Below are positions 14,737-23,263 of a DNA stretch of 35,098 bases, in pieces (positions within the stretch are counted from its first letter, which is position 1; each line of letters starts with the position of its first letter). Location: contig JAHITY010000118.1 of NCBI GenBank assembly GCA_018817165.1, positions 70,526 to 105,623 on the forward strand. Reading direction: 5' to 3'. Origin of the DNA: Candidatus Omnitrophota bacterium (GTDB lineage Bacteria > Omnitrophota > Gorgyraeia > B26-G9). A program made the translations under genes and the position numbers. The notes below the pieces were generated by a model. The model searched no databases. It saw only the letters and a program-made list of their open reading frames with translations, and was not told the DNA's origin.

Positions 14737-15828
14737 GTGTTAAAAAAAATAAACCTAAAGGTATTTACTTGCCTATTCATCAGTGCCTGTTTACTTTCCG
14801 GGTGTGTAAGCCCCAGTATTTCATTGATCAGGAATAATCTTGCGGATAATCTTGATTCAGGAATTATTCTGGAAGTCCCTTTTGTGCAACAAAAAACATT
14901 TTATTGCGGCCCGGCAGCGCTTTCTGCGGTTTTTGCTTTTTGGGGCAATAGTTGCAGTCAAGAAAAAATAGCAGAAAGCCTATTTTCTGCTGATTTAAAA
15001 GGTGTGTTGAATATTGATTTAGAAAGATATGCTAAAGACAATGGTTTTTGGGCAAAAGGCTATATTTCTGATTTGGAAACAATTAAAACCCGCTTAATGT
15101 CTGGAATTCCGCTGATTGTTATGGAAAAATTACATCCGTTTATTTTAAATCGCTATCATTATACTGTCCTAGTTGGTTTTGATGATAAGCAGAAGGTTAT
15201 TATTGAGCATACTGGTGAAAAAGCATTTGAGATTAGAAGTTATAGCGGGTTTAAACGCAATTGGTATGCGGCGGGAAACTGGATGCTGGAAATAATGCCT
15301 TTAGAAAAAACAACAGATGATTTGTCTGTTGAAGACAATGTGGAATTGGGGGTCCTCTTAGAAAGAAAAGGTCAATGGGATGCATCGCTTAAACATTATT
15401 ATGATGCTTTAAGAGAAAATAGTGAAACTCCGATGGCATTGTTCAATATTGGGAATGTTTATCTGCGGATGGGAGATTTAGATGACGCGGAAATTGCTTA
15501 TCGCAAGGCAATTGATTTAAATAAGGATTTTTCTGATTGTTACAATAATATGGCTTGTCTTTTTATTCGGAAAAAAGAGTTTGAAAAAGCGCATGTTTTT
15601 GTAGACAAAGCTTTAGCCCTAGATCCGGATAAACGATTCTTTTATTTAGATACAAAAGCCCAGATTTATTACGCGGAAAACAAATTTGAAGACGCGGTGA
15701 GTGCTTATCGTAAAGCTGAAGATGCTAAGGGGGGTATTGCTCAAAACATATTAGAGAGTTTTTACGTTTTTTGGCGCGAAAAATTCAGTTTGATCGGTAA
15801 ACCTGCGATTATTAGCTCCCAGCCTTAA
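14737..15828 (+). CDS. PA2778-like lipoprotein: C39-type cysteine peptidase domain with TPR
   Basis: The 363-residue protein begins with a lipoprotein signal peptide ending in LLSGC (lipid Cys23). A papain-like C39 family domain follows: VPFVQQKTFYCGPAALSAVF holds the catalytic Cys57, and NRYHYTVLVGFDD the catalytic His141. From about residue 200 there are three tetratricopeptide repeats (ALFNIGNVYLRMGDLDDAEIAYRKAIDL and neighbours). It is likely anchored on the periplasmic face of a membrane and cleaves or binds another protein there; the partner is unknown, but the preceding PA2779 protein is a constant neighbour in other bacteria. The start is a GTG with no good ribosome site, so it may be translated by coupling with the upstream gene. 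Confidence 0.88.
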   Translation: MLKKINLKVFTCLFISACLLSGCVSPSISLIRNNLADNLDSGIILEVPFVQQKTFYCGPAALSAVFAFWGNSCSQEKIAESLFSADLKGVLNIDLERYAKDNGFWAKGYISDLETIKTRLMSGIPLIVMEKLHPFILNRYHYTVLVGFDDKQKVIIEHTGEKAFEIRSYSGFKRNWYAAGNWMLEIMPLEKTTDDLSVEDNVELGVLLERKGQWDASLKHYYDALRENSETPMALFNIGNVYLRMGDLDDAEIAYRKAIDLNKDFSDCYNNMACLFIRKKEFEKAHVFVDKALALDPDKRFFYLDTKAQIYYAENKFEDAVSAYRKAEDAKGGIAQNILESFYVFWREKFSLIGKPAIISSQP

Positions 15829-15923
15829 TCAAATTATATAAGTCCTTGATATCATATCTTTAATGCTTAAAAAACAGGCAACTATTCGGCAAATTGTGTT
15901 GAATTATTATAGTTATAAAAAAT

Positions 15924-15952
15924 TTGACTGAGTCTGGATAATCTGGTAGTAT
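15924..15952 (+). promoter_or_regulatory. Promoter for purB
   Basis: TTGACT at 15924-15929, exactly 17 bases, TAGTAT at 15947-15952; the purB start is 33 bp downstream of the -10. Confidence 0.75.
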
Positions 15953-15984
15953 ATAAGACTCATAAGCCATAGAAAGGAAGTCGA

Positions 15985-17277
15985 ATGATTGCAAGATATA
16001 CACGTGAAAAAATGGGTGCTATTTGGTCGGAAACTGCCAAATGGCAGAAAATGCTGGATGTTGAAATCGCGGTCTGTGAAGCCTGGGCACAGCTGGGTAA
16101 AATCCCGAAGACTTCTTTGGCAGTAATAAAAAACAAAGCAAGATTTGATCTAAAAAGAATAAATCAAATAGAAAAAAAAACCAAACATGATATAATTTCT
16201 TTCCTGACTTCAGTCGCGGAAAATGTCGGAGAAGATTCGCGGTTTATTCATATGGGCCTTACTTCTAATGATGCGATTGATACGGGGCAGGCCTTGCAAT
16301 TAAAAGCAGCGGCGGATATCTTAATTGCTGATCTGAAAGCTTTGCTTGCGGTATTAAAGAAAAAAGCGAGAAAACATAAATTTACTTGTATGGCTGGTAG
16401 ATCACACAATGTGCATGCTGAGCCGATTACTTTTGGTTTGAAAATGGCGTTGTGGTATGAAGAAACAAAGCGGAATCTGGAGCGTCTGGAACAAGCTAAA
16501 AAAATGGTTTGTGTGGGTAAACTTTCCGGAGCTGTGGGGACATACTCCAATATTGATCCGAGAGTTGAAAAAATCGTGCTTAAAAAACTTAAAATCGGAC
16601 TGGAGCCTGTGGCCAATCAGGTTGTGCAAAGAGACAGACACGCGCAGTTTTTAACAACTTTGGCAATTATTGGTTCAAGCTTGGAAAAATTTACCACGGA
16701 AATTCGCAATCTTCAGCATACGGAGATCCTAGAAGTCGAGGAATTTTTTTCTAAAGGGCAAAAAGGCTCATCCGCCATGCCGCACAAACGCAATCCGATT
16801 GCCTCGGAAAGAGTATCAGGATTAGCTCGCGTGTTAAGGGGCAATGCTTTAGCCGGTATGGAGAATGTTTCGCTTTGGCATGAACGGGATATTTCTCATT
16901 CATCTGTCGAGCGGATTATTCTGCCGGATTCAACGATTTGTCTGGATTATATGCTGAGTATTTGTATTGAACTTATTGATAATTTAATTGTTTATCCGAA
17001 AAATATGATGAAGAATCTGGGTAAAACCAAAGGGCTGATGTTTTCTCAGCGGATTCTTATTGCTTTGATTGAAAAAGGTTTGACCAGGGAAGATGCTTAT
17101 AATCTGGTGCAAAAAAATGCTTTAATGGTTTGGAAACAAGGTGAAGAGTTTAAAAATCTTTTATTGTCTGATGCTGATGTGACTAAAGTTTTAACAAAAG
17201 ATGAGATTGAACGCTGTTTTGATTTGAAATATGTTTTACGTAATCTAGATGTGATTTTCAAGCGAATCAATATATGA
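15985..17277 (+). CDS. purB: Adenylosuccinate lyase
   Basis: PurB cleaves SAICAR to AICAR and adenylosuccinate to AMP, releasing fumarate. The 430-residue length is standard for the Bacillus/Thermotoga type. The fumarase/aspartase-superfamily signature GSSAMPHKRNP is at about residues 261-271, with HMGLTSNDAIDTG at 89-101 and the active-site region GRSHNVHAEPITFG at 138-151. The ATG at 15985 is preceded by AAAGGAAG. Its own promoter lies upstream, and purL follows after 128 bp, so it heads the purine cluster. Confidence 0.97.
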   Translation: MIARYTREKMGAIWSETAKWQKMLDVEIAVCEAWAQLGKIPKTSLAVIKNKARFDLKRINQIEKKTKHDIISFLTSVAENVGEDSRFIHMGLTSNDAIDTGQALQLKAAADILIADLKALLAVLKKKARKHKFTCMAGRSHNVHAEPITFGLKMALWYEETKRNLERLEQAKKMVCVGKLSGAVGTYSNIDPRVEKIVLKKLKIGLEPVANQVVQRDRHAQFLTTLAIIGSSLEKFTTEIRNLQHTEILEVEEFFSKGQKGSSAMPHKRNPIASERVSGLARVLRGNALAGMENVSLWHERDISHSSVERIILPDSTICLDYMLSICIELIDNLIVYPKNMMKNLGKTKGLMFSQRILIALIEKGLTREDAYNLVQKNALMVWKQGEEFKNLLLSDADVTKVLTKDEIERCFDLKYVLRNLDVIFKRINI

Positions 17278-17320
17278 AATTTTGGATTAATATGGCGAAA
17301 GTATAATTTTTAAAAAACAA

Positions 17321-17399
17321 AAACCAGCCTAAAGTGCTCTGTTCGGTAATAGTTATTTTATTTTCTGGTTTAAGGAAAAGATCAACTGGTTTCTAGGAG
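17321..17399 (+). promoter_or_regulatory. Possible alternative-pairing leader before purL
   Basis: AAACCAG at 17321-17327 can pair with either of two identical CTGGTTT copies, at 17365-17371 and 17386-17392; the second ends three bases before the AGGAG ribosome site (17395-17399) of purL. Mutually exclusive pairing near a ribosome site suggests translational control, but the stems are only 7 bp and this is inference. A TATAAT at 17302-17307 may be a -10 box for this leader, although no good -35 is seen. Confidence 0.3.
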
Positions 17400-17405
17400 A
17401 AAAAT

Positions 17406-20321
17406 ATGTTTTGGCGTATAGAGGTAAAAAATAAAGCAAATGTTCTTGATCCTGTGGGCGAAGGAATTAAACGGGATATTATTGATCTAGGGATAAATAC
17501 AGTAAGTGATGTTAAAATGGTACAGGTATACATCTTGGATGGAATGTTAACCGCGCTAGATATTAAAAAAATCGCGGATGAACTTTTAGCCGACCTAATA
17601 ATCCAGACAAGTTTGCATGGGAAAATAGAAGACAAAAAATTTCAAGTAAAAGCGAAAAATGATTTTCATGTTATCGAAATTGCTTATAATCCAGGAGTAA
17701 TGGATCCTTGGGAAGAAAGCACGCGAAAAGGAATTTGTGACTTAGGGATCAATGGTTTAAACAGTATTAAAACCGGCAGAAAATATCTGATTACCGGAAA
17801 AATAAATAAACAGCAATTGGATCTGATCGGGGATAAACTGCTGTATAATAAAGTTATTCAGCATATTGTAGAGATAAAGGATTTTAAAAAAATTCTGCTT
17901 GGACATAAAGAAGTAAGCTATGAGTTTAAAAAAAATGTAGTTGATCTTTTAAATCTTAATGATCCGCAATTAATCCAGCTGAGCAAAGATGGGCAACTTT
18001 CGCTTAACCTAGAAGAAATGCAAACAATAAAAAAGTATTTTCAAAAACTAGGGCGAAATCCCACGGATTGTGAATTAGAAAGCTTAGCGCAAACCTGGTC
18101 AGAGCATTGCGTGCACAAGACAATGCGGGGGAATATTGATTATACTGATAATTCCGGAAAAACTCCGCAACATTCGACGATTAAAAATTTATTAAAAAAA
18201 ACGATTATGGATGCTACTAAAAAATTGAATAAGCCTTGGTGCGTATCTGTGTTTAAGGATAATGCTGGAATCATAAAGTTTGATAAAAATAATAATATTT
18301 GTTTTAAGGTTGAAACTCATAATCATCCTTCGGCTTTGGATCCATACGGCGGAGCAGGCACAGGAATTGGAGGAGTTATTCGGGATATTTTAGGGGTTGG
18401 CTTAGGAGCTAAACCAATTTTAAATACAGATGTTTTTTGTTTTGGCATGCCGGATACAAAAAGAGAAGATTTACCGCAAGGTTTATTGCATCCTAAACGA
18501 ATCATGAAAGGGGTTGTTGCCGGAGTCAGAGATTACGGCAATAGAATGGGAATTCCTACAGCTAATGGCGCTGTGATTTTTGATCAGCGTTATTTAGGTA
18601 ATCCCTTAGTTTATTGCGGTACGGTGGGGATTATGCCGCAAGAATTTTCGTTTAAAAAAACAAGTCCCGGAGAATATATTGTAGCTATTGGCGGAAGAAC
18701 CGGCAGGGATGGTATTCATGGGGCAACATTTTCTTCAGTGGAATTAACTCATGAATCTGAAGATATTTCCAGCGGGGCAGTGCAGATCGGTAATGCGATA
18801 ACTGAGAAAAAAGTCCTGGATACTTTGCTGCAGGCGCGGGATCAAAACTTGTTCACTGCTGTTACTGATTGCGGAGCCGGCGGATTTTCCAGTGCGGTCG
18901 GGGAAATGGCCCAGGAGACTGGAGCAAGAGTTGATTTGGATAAAATCCTCCTAAAATATCAAGGATTATCTTACAGCGAAATTTGGATATCAGAAGCGCA
19001 GGAACGAATGGTTGTTTCTGTTGCTAAAAATAAATTAAAGAGTTTATTAGTTTTATTTGCCAAGGAAAATGTAGAGGCCGCGGTTATTGGGCAATTTACA
19101 GACACTAAGCGTTTGGAAATATTTTCCAACGGGGTTCAGGTTTGTGATTTGGATATGGATTTTTTGCATGATGGGGTTCCGGATTCAGCACGCAAAGCAG
19201 TTTGGAATCCGCCGAAGATTAAGCCGCTAAAAAAGAATTGTCCGGTTGATTTAACGCAAAGCTTATTTTCTGTACTTTCTGATCTGAATATTTGTTCCAA
19301 AGAATGGATCATTCGTCAATATGATCACGAAGTTCAAGGGATGAGTGTTTTAAAGCCTTTAGCTGGAATTGATAATGACGGGCCGCAAGATGCCGCGGTG
19401 ATAAAACCTTTGGCTGATTCAAAGAAAGGGATTGTTATCTCGTGCGGGATTAATTCTCGATATTCTGATATTGATCCATATTGGATGGCCGCGTCTTGTA
19501 TTGATGAGGCTCTTAGACAAATCGTTAGTGTGGGGGGAGATTTAAAACAAACTGCGGTTTTGGATAATTTTAGCTGGGGAAATACAACCAAACCGGAAGT
19601 TCTGGGAGAGCTTGTGCGTGCTTGCTTGGCCTGTCGAGATGCATCGCTGGCTTACAGCATTCCGTTTATTTCTGGTAAGGATAGTTTAAATAATGAATAT
19701 AGTATTGGTAAGAAAACAATTGCTATTCCTTCGACATTGCTTATTTCGGCAATGTCAGTAATTGATAATGTGGAAAAAGTTATTTCCAGTGATCTGAAAT
19801 CCGCGGGAAATCTTATTTATTGTGTGGGTCTGACTCTGGATGAAATGGGCGGCAGCAGTTATTATGAGCAAAAAGGATGGAAGAGCTTGAATGTGCCGAA
19901 AGTTGATTTTAAGTCAAATCTTAAATTGTATAATCTGTTAAGCTTGGCGACAAAAGCTGGTCTGGTGCGCTCTTCGCATGACTGTTCGGATGGCGGGCTA
20001 GGAGTCTGTTTAGCTGAGATGGCATTTTCCGGTGGTTTGGGCATGCTGATTGATTTAAAGAAAGTAAAACATAAAATTGATAAGTCAGATTTGCGGGAGG
20101 ATACTTTATTATTCTCAGAATCAAATGGCAGATTAGTCCTAGAAATCACCGAAAATAAAAAGCAAGCGATTGAGAAAATGCTAAAAGGCATTCCGATTGC
20201 CTGTATTGGGCAGGTGACTGAAAATGCTGAATTTCAGGTCTTGGGATTAAACGGGAAACCGGTAATCTCTGCTTGTTTGGCTGATCTTAAGCAATCATGG
20301 CAAAAGCCTTTGAATTGGTAG
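17406..20321 (+). CDS. purL: FGAM synthase, PurL with two N-terminal PurS-like domains
   Basis: This enzyme makes FGAM from FGAR, ATP and ammonia in step four of purine synthesis. At 971 residues it is longer than the small bacterial PurL (about 740) and shorter than the large one (about 1,290, with its own glutaminase). Residues 1-80 and 87-165 are two PurS-like repeats, each with a VLDP/VMDP turn followed by a GI..DLGIN helix. The PurL core follows: NPTDCELESLAQTWSEHC near 218-235, KVETHNHPSALDPYGG near 301-315 and a second AIR-synthase-like half. There is no C-terminal glutaminase; separate purQ lies one gene downstream. ATG 17406 follows AGGAG. Confidence 0.96.
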   Translation: MFWRIEVKNKANVLDPVGEGIKRDIIDLGINTVSDVKMVQVYILDGMLTALDIKKIADELLADLIIQTSLHGKIEDKKFQVKAKNDFHVIEIAYNPGVMDPWEESTRKGICDLGINGLNSIKTGRKYLITGKINKQQLDLIGDKLLYNKVIQHIVEIKDFKKILLGHKEVSYEFKKNVVDLLNLNDPQLIQLSKDGQLSLNLEEMQTIKKYFQKLGRNPTDCELESLAQTWSEHCVHKTMRGNIDYTDNSGKTPQHSTIKNLLKKTIMDATKKLNKPWCVSVFKDNAGIIKFDKNNNICFKVETHNHPSALDPYGGAGTGIGGVIRDILGVGLGAKPILNTDVFCFGMPDTKREDLPQGLLHPKRIMKGVVAGVRDYGNRMGIPTANGAVIFDQRYLGNPLVYCGTVGIMPQEFSFKKTSPGEYIVAIGGRTGRDGIHGATFSSVELTHESEDISSGAVQIGNAITEKKVLDTLLQARDQNLFTAVTDCGAGGFSSAVGEMAQETGARVDLDKILLKYQGLSYSEIWISEAQERMVVSVAKNKLKSLLVLFAKENVEAAVIGQFTDTKRLEIFSNGVQVCDLDMDFLHDGVPDSARKAVWNPPKIKPLKKNCPVDLTQSLFSVLSDLNICSKEWIIRQYDHEVQGMSVLKPLAGIDNDGPQDAAVIKPLADSKKGIVISCGINSRYSDIDPYWMAASCIDEALRQIVSVGGDLKQTAVLDNFSWGNTTKPEVLGELVRACLACRDASLAYSIPFISGKDSLNNEYSIGKKTIAIPSTLLISAMSVIDNVEKVISSDLKSAGNLIYCVGLTLDEMGGSSYYEQKGWKSLNVPKVDFKSNLKLYNLLSLATKAGLVRSSHDCSDGGLGVCLAEMAFSGGLGMLIDLKKVKHKIDKSDLREDTLLFSESNGRLVLEITENKKQAIEKMLKGIPIACIGQVTENAEFQVLGLNGKPVISACLADLKQSWQKPLNW

Positions 20322-20379
20322 TAGTGTCTTAGAACAATATGCTTAACCGGATATTTACAAACAAAGTACGGAGTCTTGC

Positions 20380-22305
20380 GTGACGATTAATGCCTTTATC
20401 CCGCTAATTTTTGGATTGCTCAGTTTGGGAGCAGGGCTTTATGTTTTGTTTAAAGCAAAAAAATCTTTTCTCTGCCTGCCCTACTTTTTTGCTTCAGTTG
20501 CGATATCATGTTATTTTTTTATGTATTTTGTGATTATTTATTATCAGCAGATGACTGATAATACGATGTTTTTTTTAAAACTATTTGCTACTGGGGCTGC
20601 TTTTATTGTGCCGGCTTTGCTAAATATGCTTTTGACTATTAAGCCAAAAAAGAGCGGGCTACTTAAGATATTTTTAGTTTTTTCTTTTTTGTTCGCGTTT
20701 TCCAGTTTTTATTACTGGAATAAGAGTTTTCTGCTTAAAACAAATGTTTTTCAGTGGGAGAGCGTGATTAATGTTAATATTTTTTCTTATTATTTGTTCT
20801 TTCTAAATGTTTCCTTGTTTTTGCCTTTGGGCATTGTAATCGCATCAATAAAAAAAAATGAGATGCGGCAATCGGAAATAGCTATAAAGCAGAGCAGATT
20901 TATTATCCTGGGGATTGGATCTATCGCTGTTTGTCTGTTAATGAATTTCGCGGTTGATTTTGGGATGAGTTTTAATTTTATTGGTGCTTTACTTATCCTA
21001 TTGAGTTTTTCGGCTATTGCCTATGTAATTGTTAAATTGCGTTGTTTGGAGTTTGATCGAATAATCTATAAATTATTATTAACAGTTCTGTTTGTCGGAC
21101 CATTAATTGGTTTGCATCTGTTTATCAGTAAATTGTTGTTTAGTGTTGTAGGTTTTTTATTGGCCACATCATGTTCCTTGCTGGTTATAATTCTGATAAT
21201 TCTCTTATCTCCTTATAAAAAGTTTATTCGCATGTTTTTGGAGAAAATAGTTTATAAAGGTAAGTATGATTATCAAAATGTATTGGCTGAACTTTCTCAG
21301 GGGTTAACAGTAATAATTGAGGTTGATCAATTATGTGATTATTTAATTGATGTAATCGTCCAAACAATAAATGCAAAAAAAATTGCTTTTTTTCAGGAAG
21401 ACTCTGATGGCGAGGGGTATATTATAAAAGCCAGCGAGGGTATTGGTAGCGAGATTCAGGAGAATATGCGGATCAGTGCTGATAGTCAGATTTTACAGCG
21501 GCTGCAGGGACTATCGGGAATGCTGATAAAAAGCGAAATGAATCAAAGTGAAAATTTAGGAGCAGTGGAAAAAATATTTGAGCCTGTTTCGCGAATTGAC
21601 GCGGAAATTATTATTTCTTTGCGATTAAGAAATCGGTTGATCGGGTTTATTACGCTTGGCGCTAAATCTTCCGGAGAAATATATAATCAAGGTGATATTG
21701 ATGTTTTAGAAATTTTTGCTTTGGAAGCTTCTAAAGCTCTGGAACATGCTCGAGTGTATTCTCAGGCGATTGTGGATAATGTGAGTAATGTGTTTAATCA
21801 GAATTATTTTCTGATGCGTTTACGAGAGGAAATTGCTCGTGCTAAACGGTATATCCGTCCAATATCTTTATTATTTATTGCTTTAGAAGATAATTATTCG
21901 ACCGCGGACATAGAAGCAGAGCGTTTATTATTAAAAGCAATTGGTTTGCTGCTTAAAACTAAAGTGCGCAATGTTGATGTCCTCGCTCGATATAGTAATA
22001 GAGTTTTTGCGATTATTCTGCCAGAAACTGGGATGAGTCAGGAAAAACAGGAAGATACGGTAAATATTAAACATAAACAGGATACACTGCTGGTGGCTTC
22101 TCGGATCAGTCAGGGGATTGCGAATTTTACCGCTGAATATAAAGGCAAGATCGTGGGACTTAATGCCAGTATCGGTCTTGCTTGTTTCAATTGTGAAGAT
22201 AAACAGTTTACGGAAGAATCTTTTATCAGCCAAGCAGAAATAGCGCTGAATATGGCAAAAGATAATGGGAAAAATAAAATAGTTTGTTTTGAAAGGGAAA
22301 AATGA
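20380..22305 (+). CDS. Membrane sensor with GAF domain and degenerate GGDEF domain
   Basis: The 641-residue protein has about nine membrane helices in residues 1-280, resembling the N-terminal sensor of some histidine kinases. A GAF domain follows at about 305-460 and a GGDEF-type fold at about 461-636 (FNQNYFLMRLREEIARAKRY, then VLARYSNRVFAIILPET and NASIGLACF). The GGDEF motif itself reads SNRVF (539-543), so diguanylate cyclase activity is not expected; it may bind nucleotide or act through protein contacts. GTG 20380 follows CGGAG (20369-20373). It lies between purL and purQ and overlaps purQ by four bases, so it is translationally coupled to purine genes, which is unusual. Its ligand is unknown. 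Confidence 0.85.
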   Translation: MTINAFIPLIFGLLSLGAGLYVLFKAKKSFLCLPYFFASVAISCYFFMYFVIIYYQQMTDNTMFFLKLFATGAAFIVPALLNMLLTIKPKKSGLLKIFLVFSFLFAFSSFYYWNKSFLLKTNVFQWESVINVNIFSYYLFFLNVSLFLPLGIVIASIKKNEMRQSEIAIKQSRFIILGIGSIAVCLLMNFAVDFGMSFNFIGALLILLSFSAIAYVIVKLRCLEFDRIIYKLLLTVLFVGPLIGLHLFISKLLFSVVGFLLATSCSLLVIILIILLSPYKKFIRMFLEKIVYKGKYDYQNVLAELSQGLTVIIEVDQLCDYLIDVIVQTINAKKIAFFQEDSDGEGYIIKASEGIGSEIQENMRISADSQILQRLQGLSGMLIKSEMNQSENLGAVEKIFEPVSRIDAEIIISLRLRNRLIGFITLGAKSSGEIYNQGDIDVLEIFALEASKALEHARVYSQAIVDNVSNVFNQNYFLMRLREEIARAKRYIRPISLLFIALEDNYSTADIEAERLLLKAIGLLLKTKVRNVDVLARYSNRVFAIILPETGMSQEKQEDTVNIKHKQDTLLVASRISQGIANFTAEYKGKIVGLNASIGLACFNCEDKQFTEESFISQAEIALNMAKDNGKNKIVCFEREK

Positions 22306-23114
22306 AAAATATCAAAGTTTTAATTCTAAGAACCGCGGGAACTAATTGTGACCAAGAAACTAGAATTGCTTTTGAGCTGGTAGGGGCAAAAGTAAATTCA
22401 TTGCATGTTAATGATTTAGTTGCTGGAAAAAATAAAATATTTGATTATCAAATTATTGCTTTTCCGGGTGGGTTTACTTATGGCGATGACATTGCCGCTG
22501 GTAAGATTTTGGCCAATGAACTTAAAATGAAATTAAAGACTGAATTGCAGAAATTTTTAGCGAAAAATGGTTTAATGATTGGGATTTGTAATGGGTTTCA
22601 GGTCTTAGTTAAAATGGGAATATTGCCGGGTAATAATGATTGGCAGCAGGAATCTACTCTGGCCTGCAATGATTCCGGTAAATTTGAAGATCGGTGGGTA
22701 TATCTAAAGAAAACAGAAAACAGAGAACAAAAAACAGAAAATAGAAGAGAAAGTAAATGTGTTTGGACAAGGGGAGTTGATAAACTGATTTATCTTCCGG
22801 TTGCCCATGGAGAAGGTAAATTTATAACGCTAAATAAATCAGTTTTAAATAGATTAAAAGATAATGGTCAAATAGTTTATCAGTATTGCGATAAGCACGG
22901 TGAATTCGCGCCATATCCGGATAATCCTAATGGTTCAATTGAACATATTGCCGGCATTTGTGATGATACCGGGAGAATCTTTGGACTTATGCCTCATCCG
23001 GAAAGATGCGTGTTTAAAACTCAGCATCCGCGTTGGACCAGGGGCAAAGACAATCAGGTTCCGGATGGATTGAATATATTTAAAAATGCGATTGATTATT
23101 TAAAAAAAGCATAA
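22302..23114 (+). CDS. purQ: FGAM synthase glutaminase subunit PurQ
   Basis: PurQ releases ammonia from glutamine for PurL. The class I glutaminase triad is present: Cys96 in GICNGFQVLV, and His232 and Glu234 in MPHPERCVF; the N-terminal VLILRTAGTNCDQET and FPGGFTYGDD are typical. At 270 residues it is normal to slightly long, owing to a 14-residue insert (138-151, TENREQK and TENRRES) between RWVYLK and SKCVWTRG, encoded by a heptanucleotide repeat tract and absent from the family pattern. It starts inside the stop of the preceding sensor gene (ATGA). With purS-like domains fused to PurL, a complete FGAM synthase is encoded. Confidence 0.96.
   Translation: MKNIKVLILRTAGTNCDQETRIAFELVGAKVNSLHVNDLVAGKNKIFDYQIIAFPGGFTYGDDIAAGKILANELKMKLKTELQKFLAKNGLMIGICNGFQVLVKMGILPGNNDWQQESTLACNDSGKFEDRWVYLKKTENREQKTENRRESKCVWTRGVDKLIYLPVAHGEGKFITLNKSVLNRLKDNGQIVYQYCDKHGEFAPYPDNPNGSIEHIAGICDDTGRIFGLMPHPERCVFKTQHPRWTRGKDNQVPDGLNIFKNAIDYLKKA
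22713..22754 (+). repeat. In-frame heptanucleotide tract inside purQ
   Basis: Six 7-base units (ACAGAAA, ACAGAGA, ACAAAAA, ACAGAAA, ATAGAAG, AGAAAGT) make 42 bases and so 14 codons, leaving the frame intact. The protein gains a 7-residue repeat, TENREQK then TENRRES, in a surface loop between conserved blocks. Confidence 0.85.
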
Positions 23115-23118
23115 ATTT

Positions 23119-23240
23119 TTCGGTAAAGGGTAACGGTAACGAAGCCCGTATCGGTAACGTTGACGGTCACGGTTAAAAAGAATAAATTTTAGGCCGTTAG
23201 ACGATGCCCTTAAACGAAACGGGTATCGTAACCATAACCC
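23119..23240 (+). repeat. Degenerate GGTAAC-type repeats before purM
   Basis: The gap between purQ and purM is filled by loosely repeated 6- and 7-base steps built on CGGTAAC (23121-23174) and a partly inverted counterpart at 23211-23240 (ACGGGTATCG, CGTAACCATAACCC). The two halves could form a long imperfect hairpin. No gene is present. Confidence 0.55.
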
Positions 23241-23263
23241 TATATACGGATTTAGGAGGAAGC

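Noticed and set aside
16248-16616. 122-codon frame antisense to purB
   Set aside because: purB is fully supported by its motifs; the opposite frame has no start signals and no domain.
23204-23263. 20-residue N-terminal extension of PurM
   Set aside because: The extension is encoded by repeat-like DNA, while ATG 23264 has an ideal AGGAGGA and begins where family members begin.
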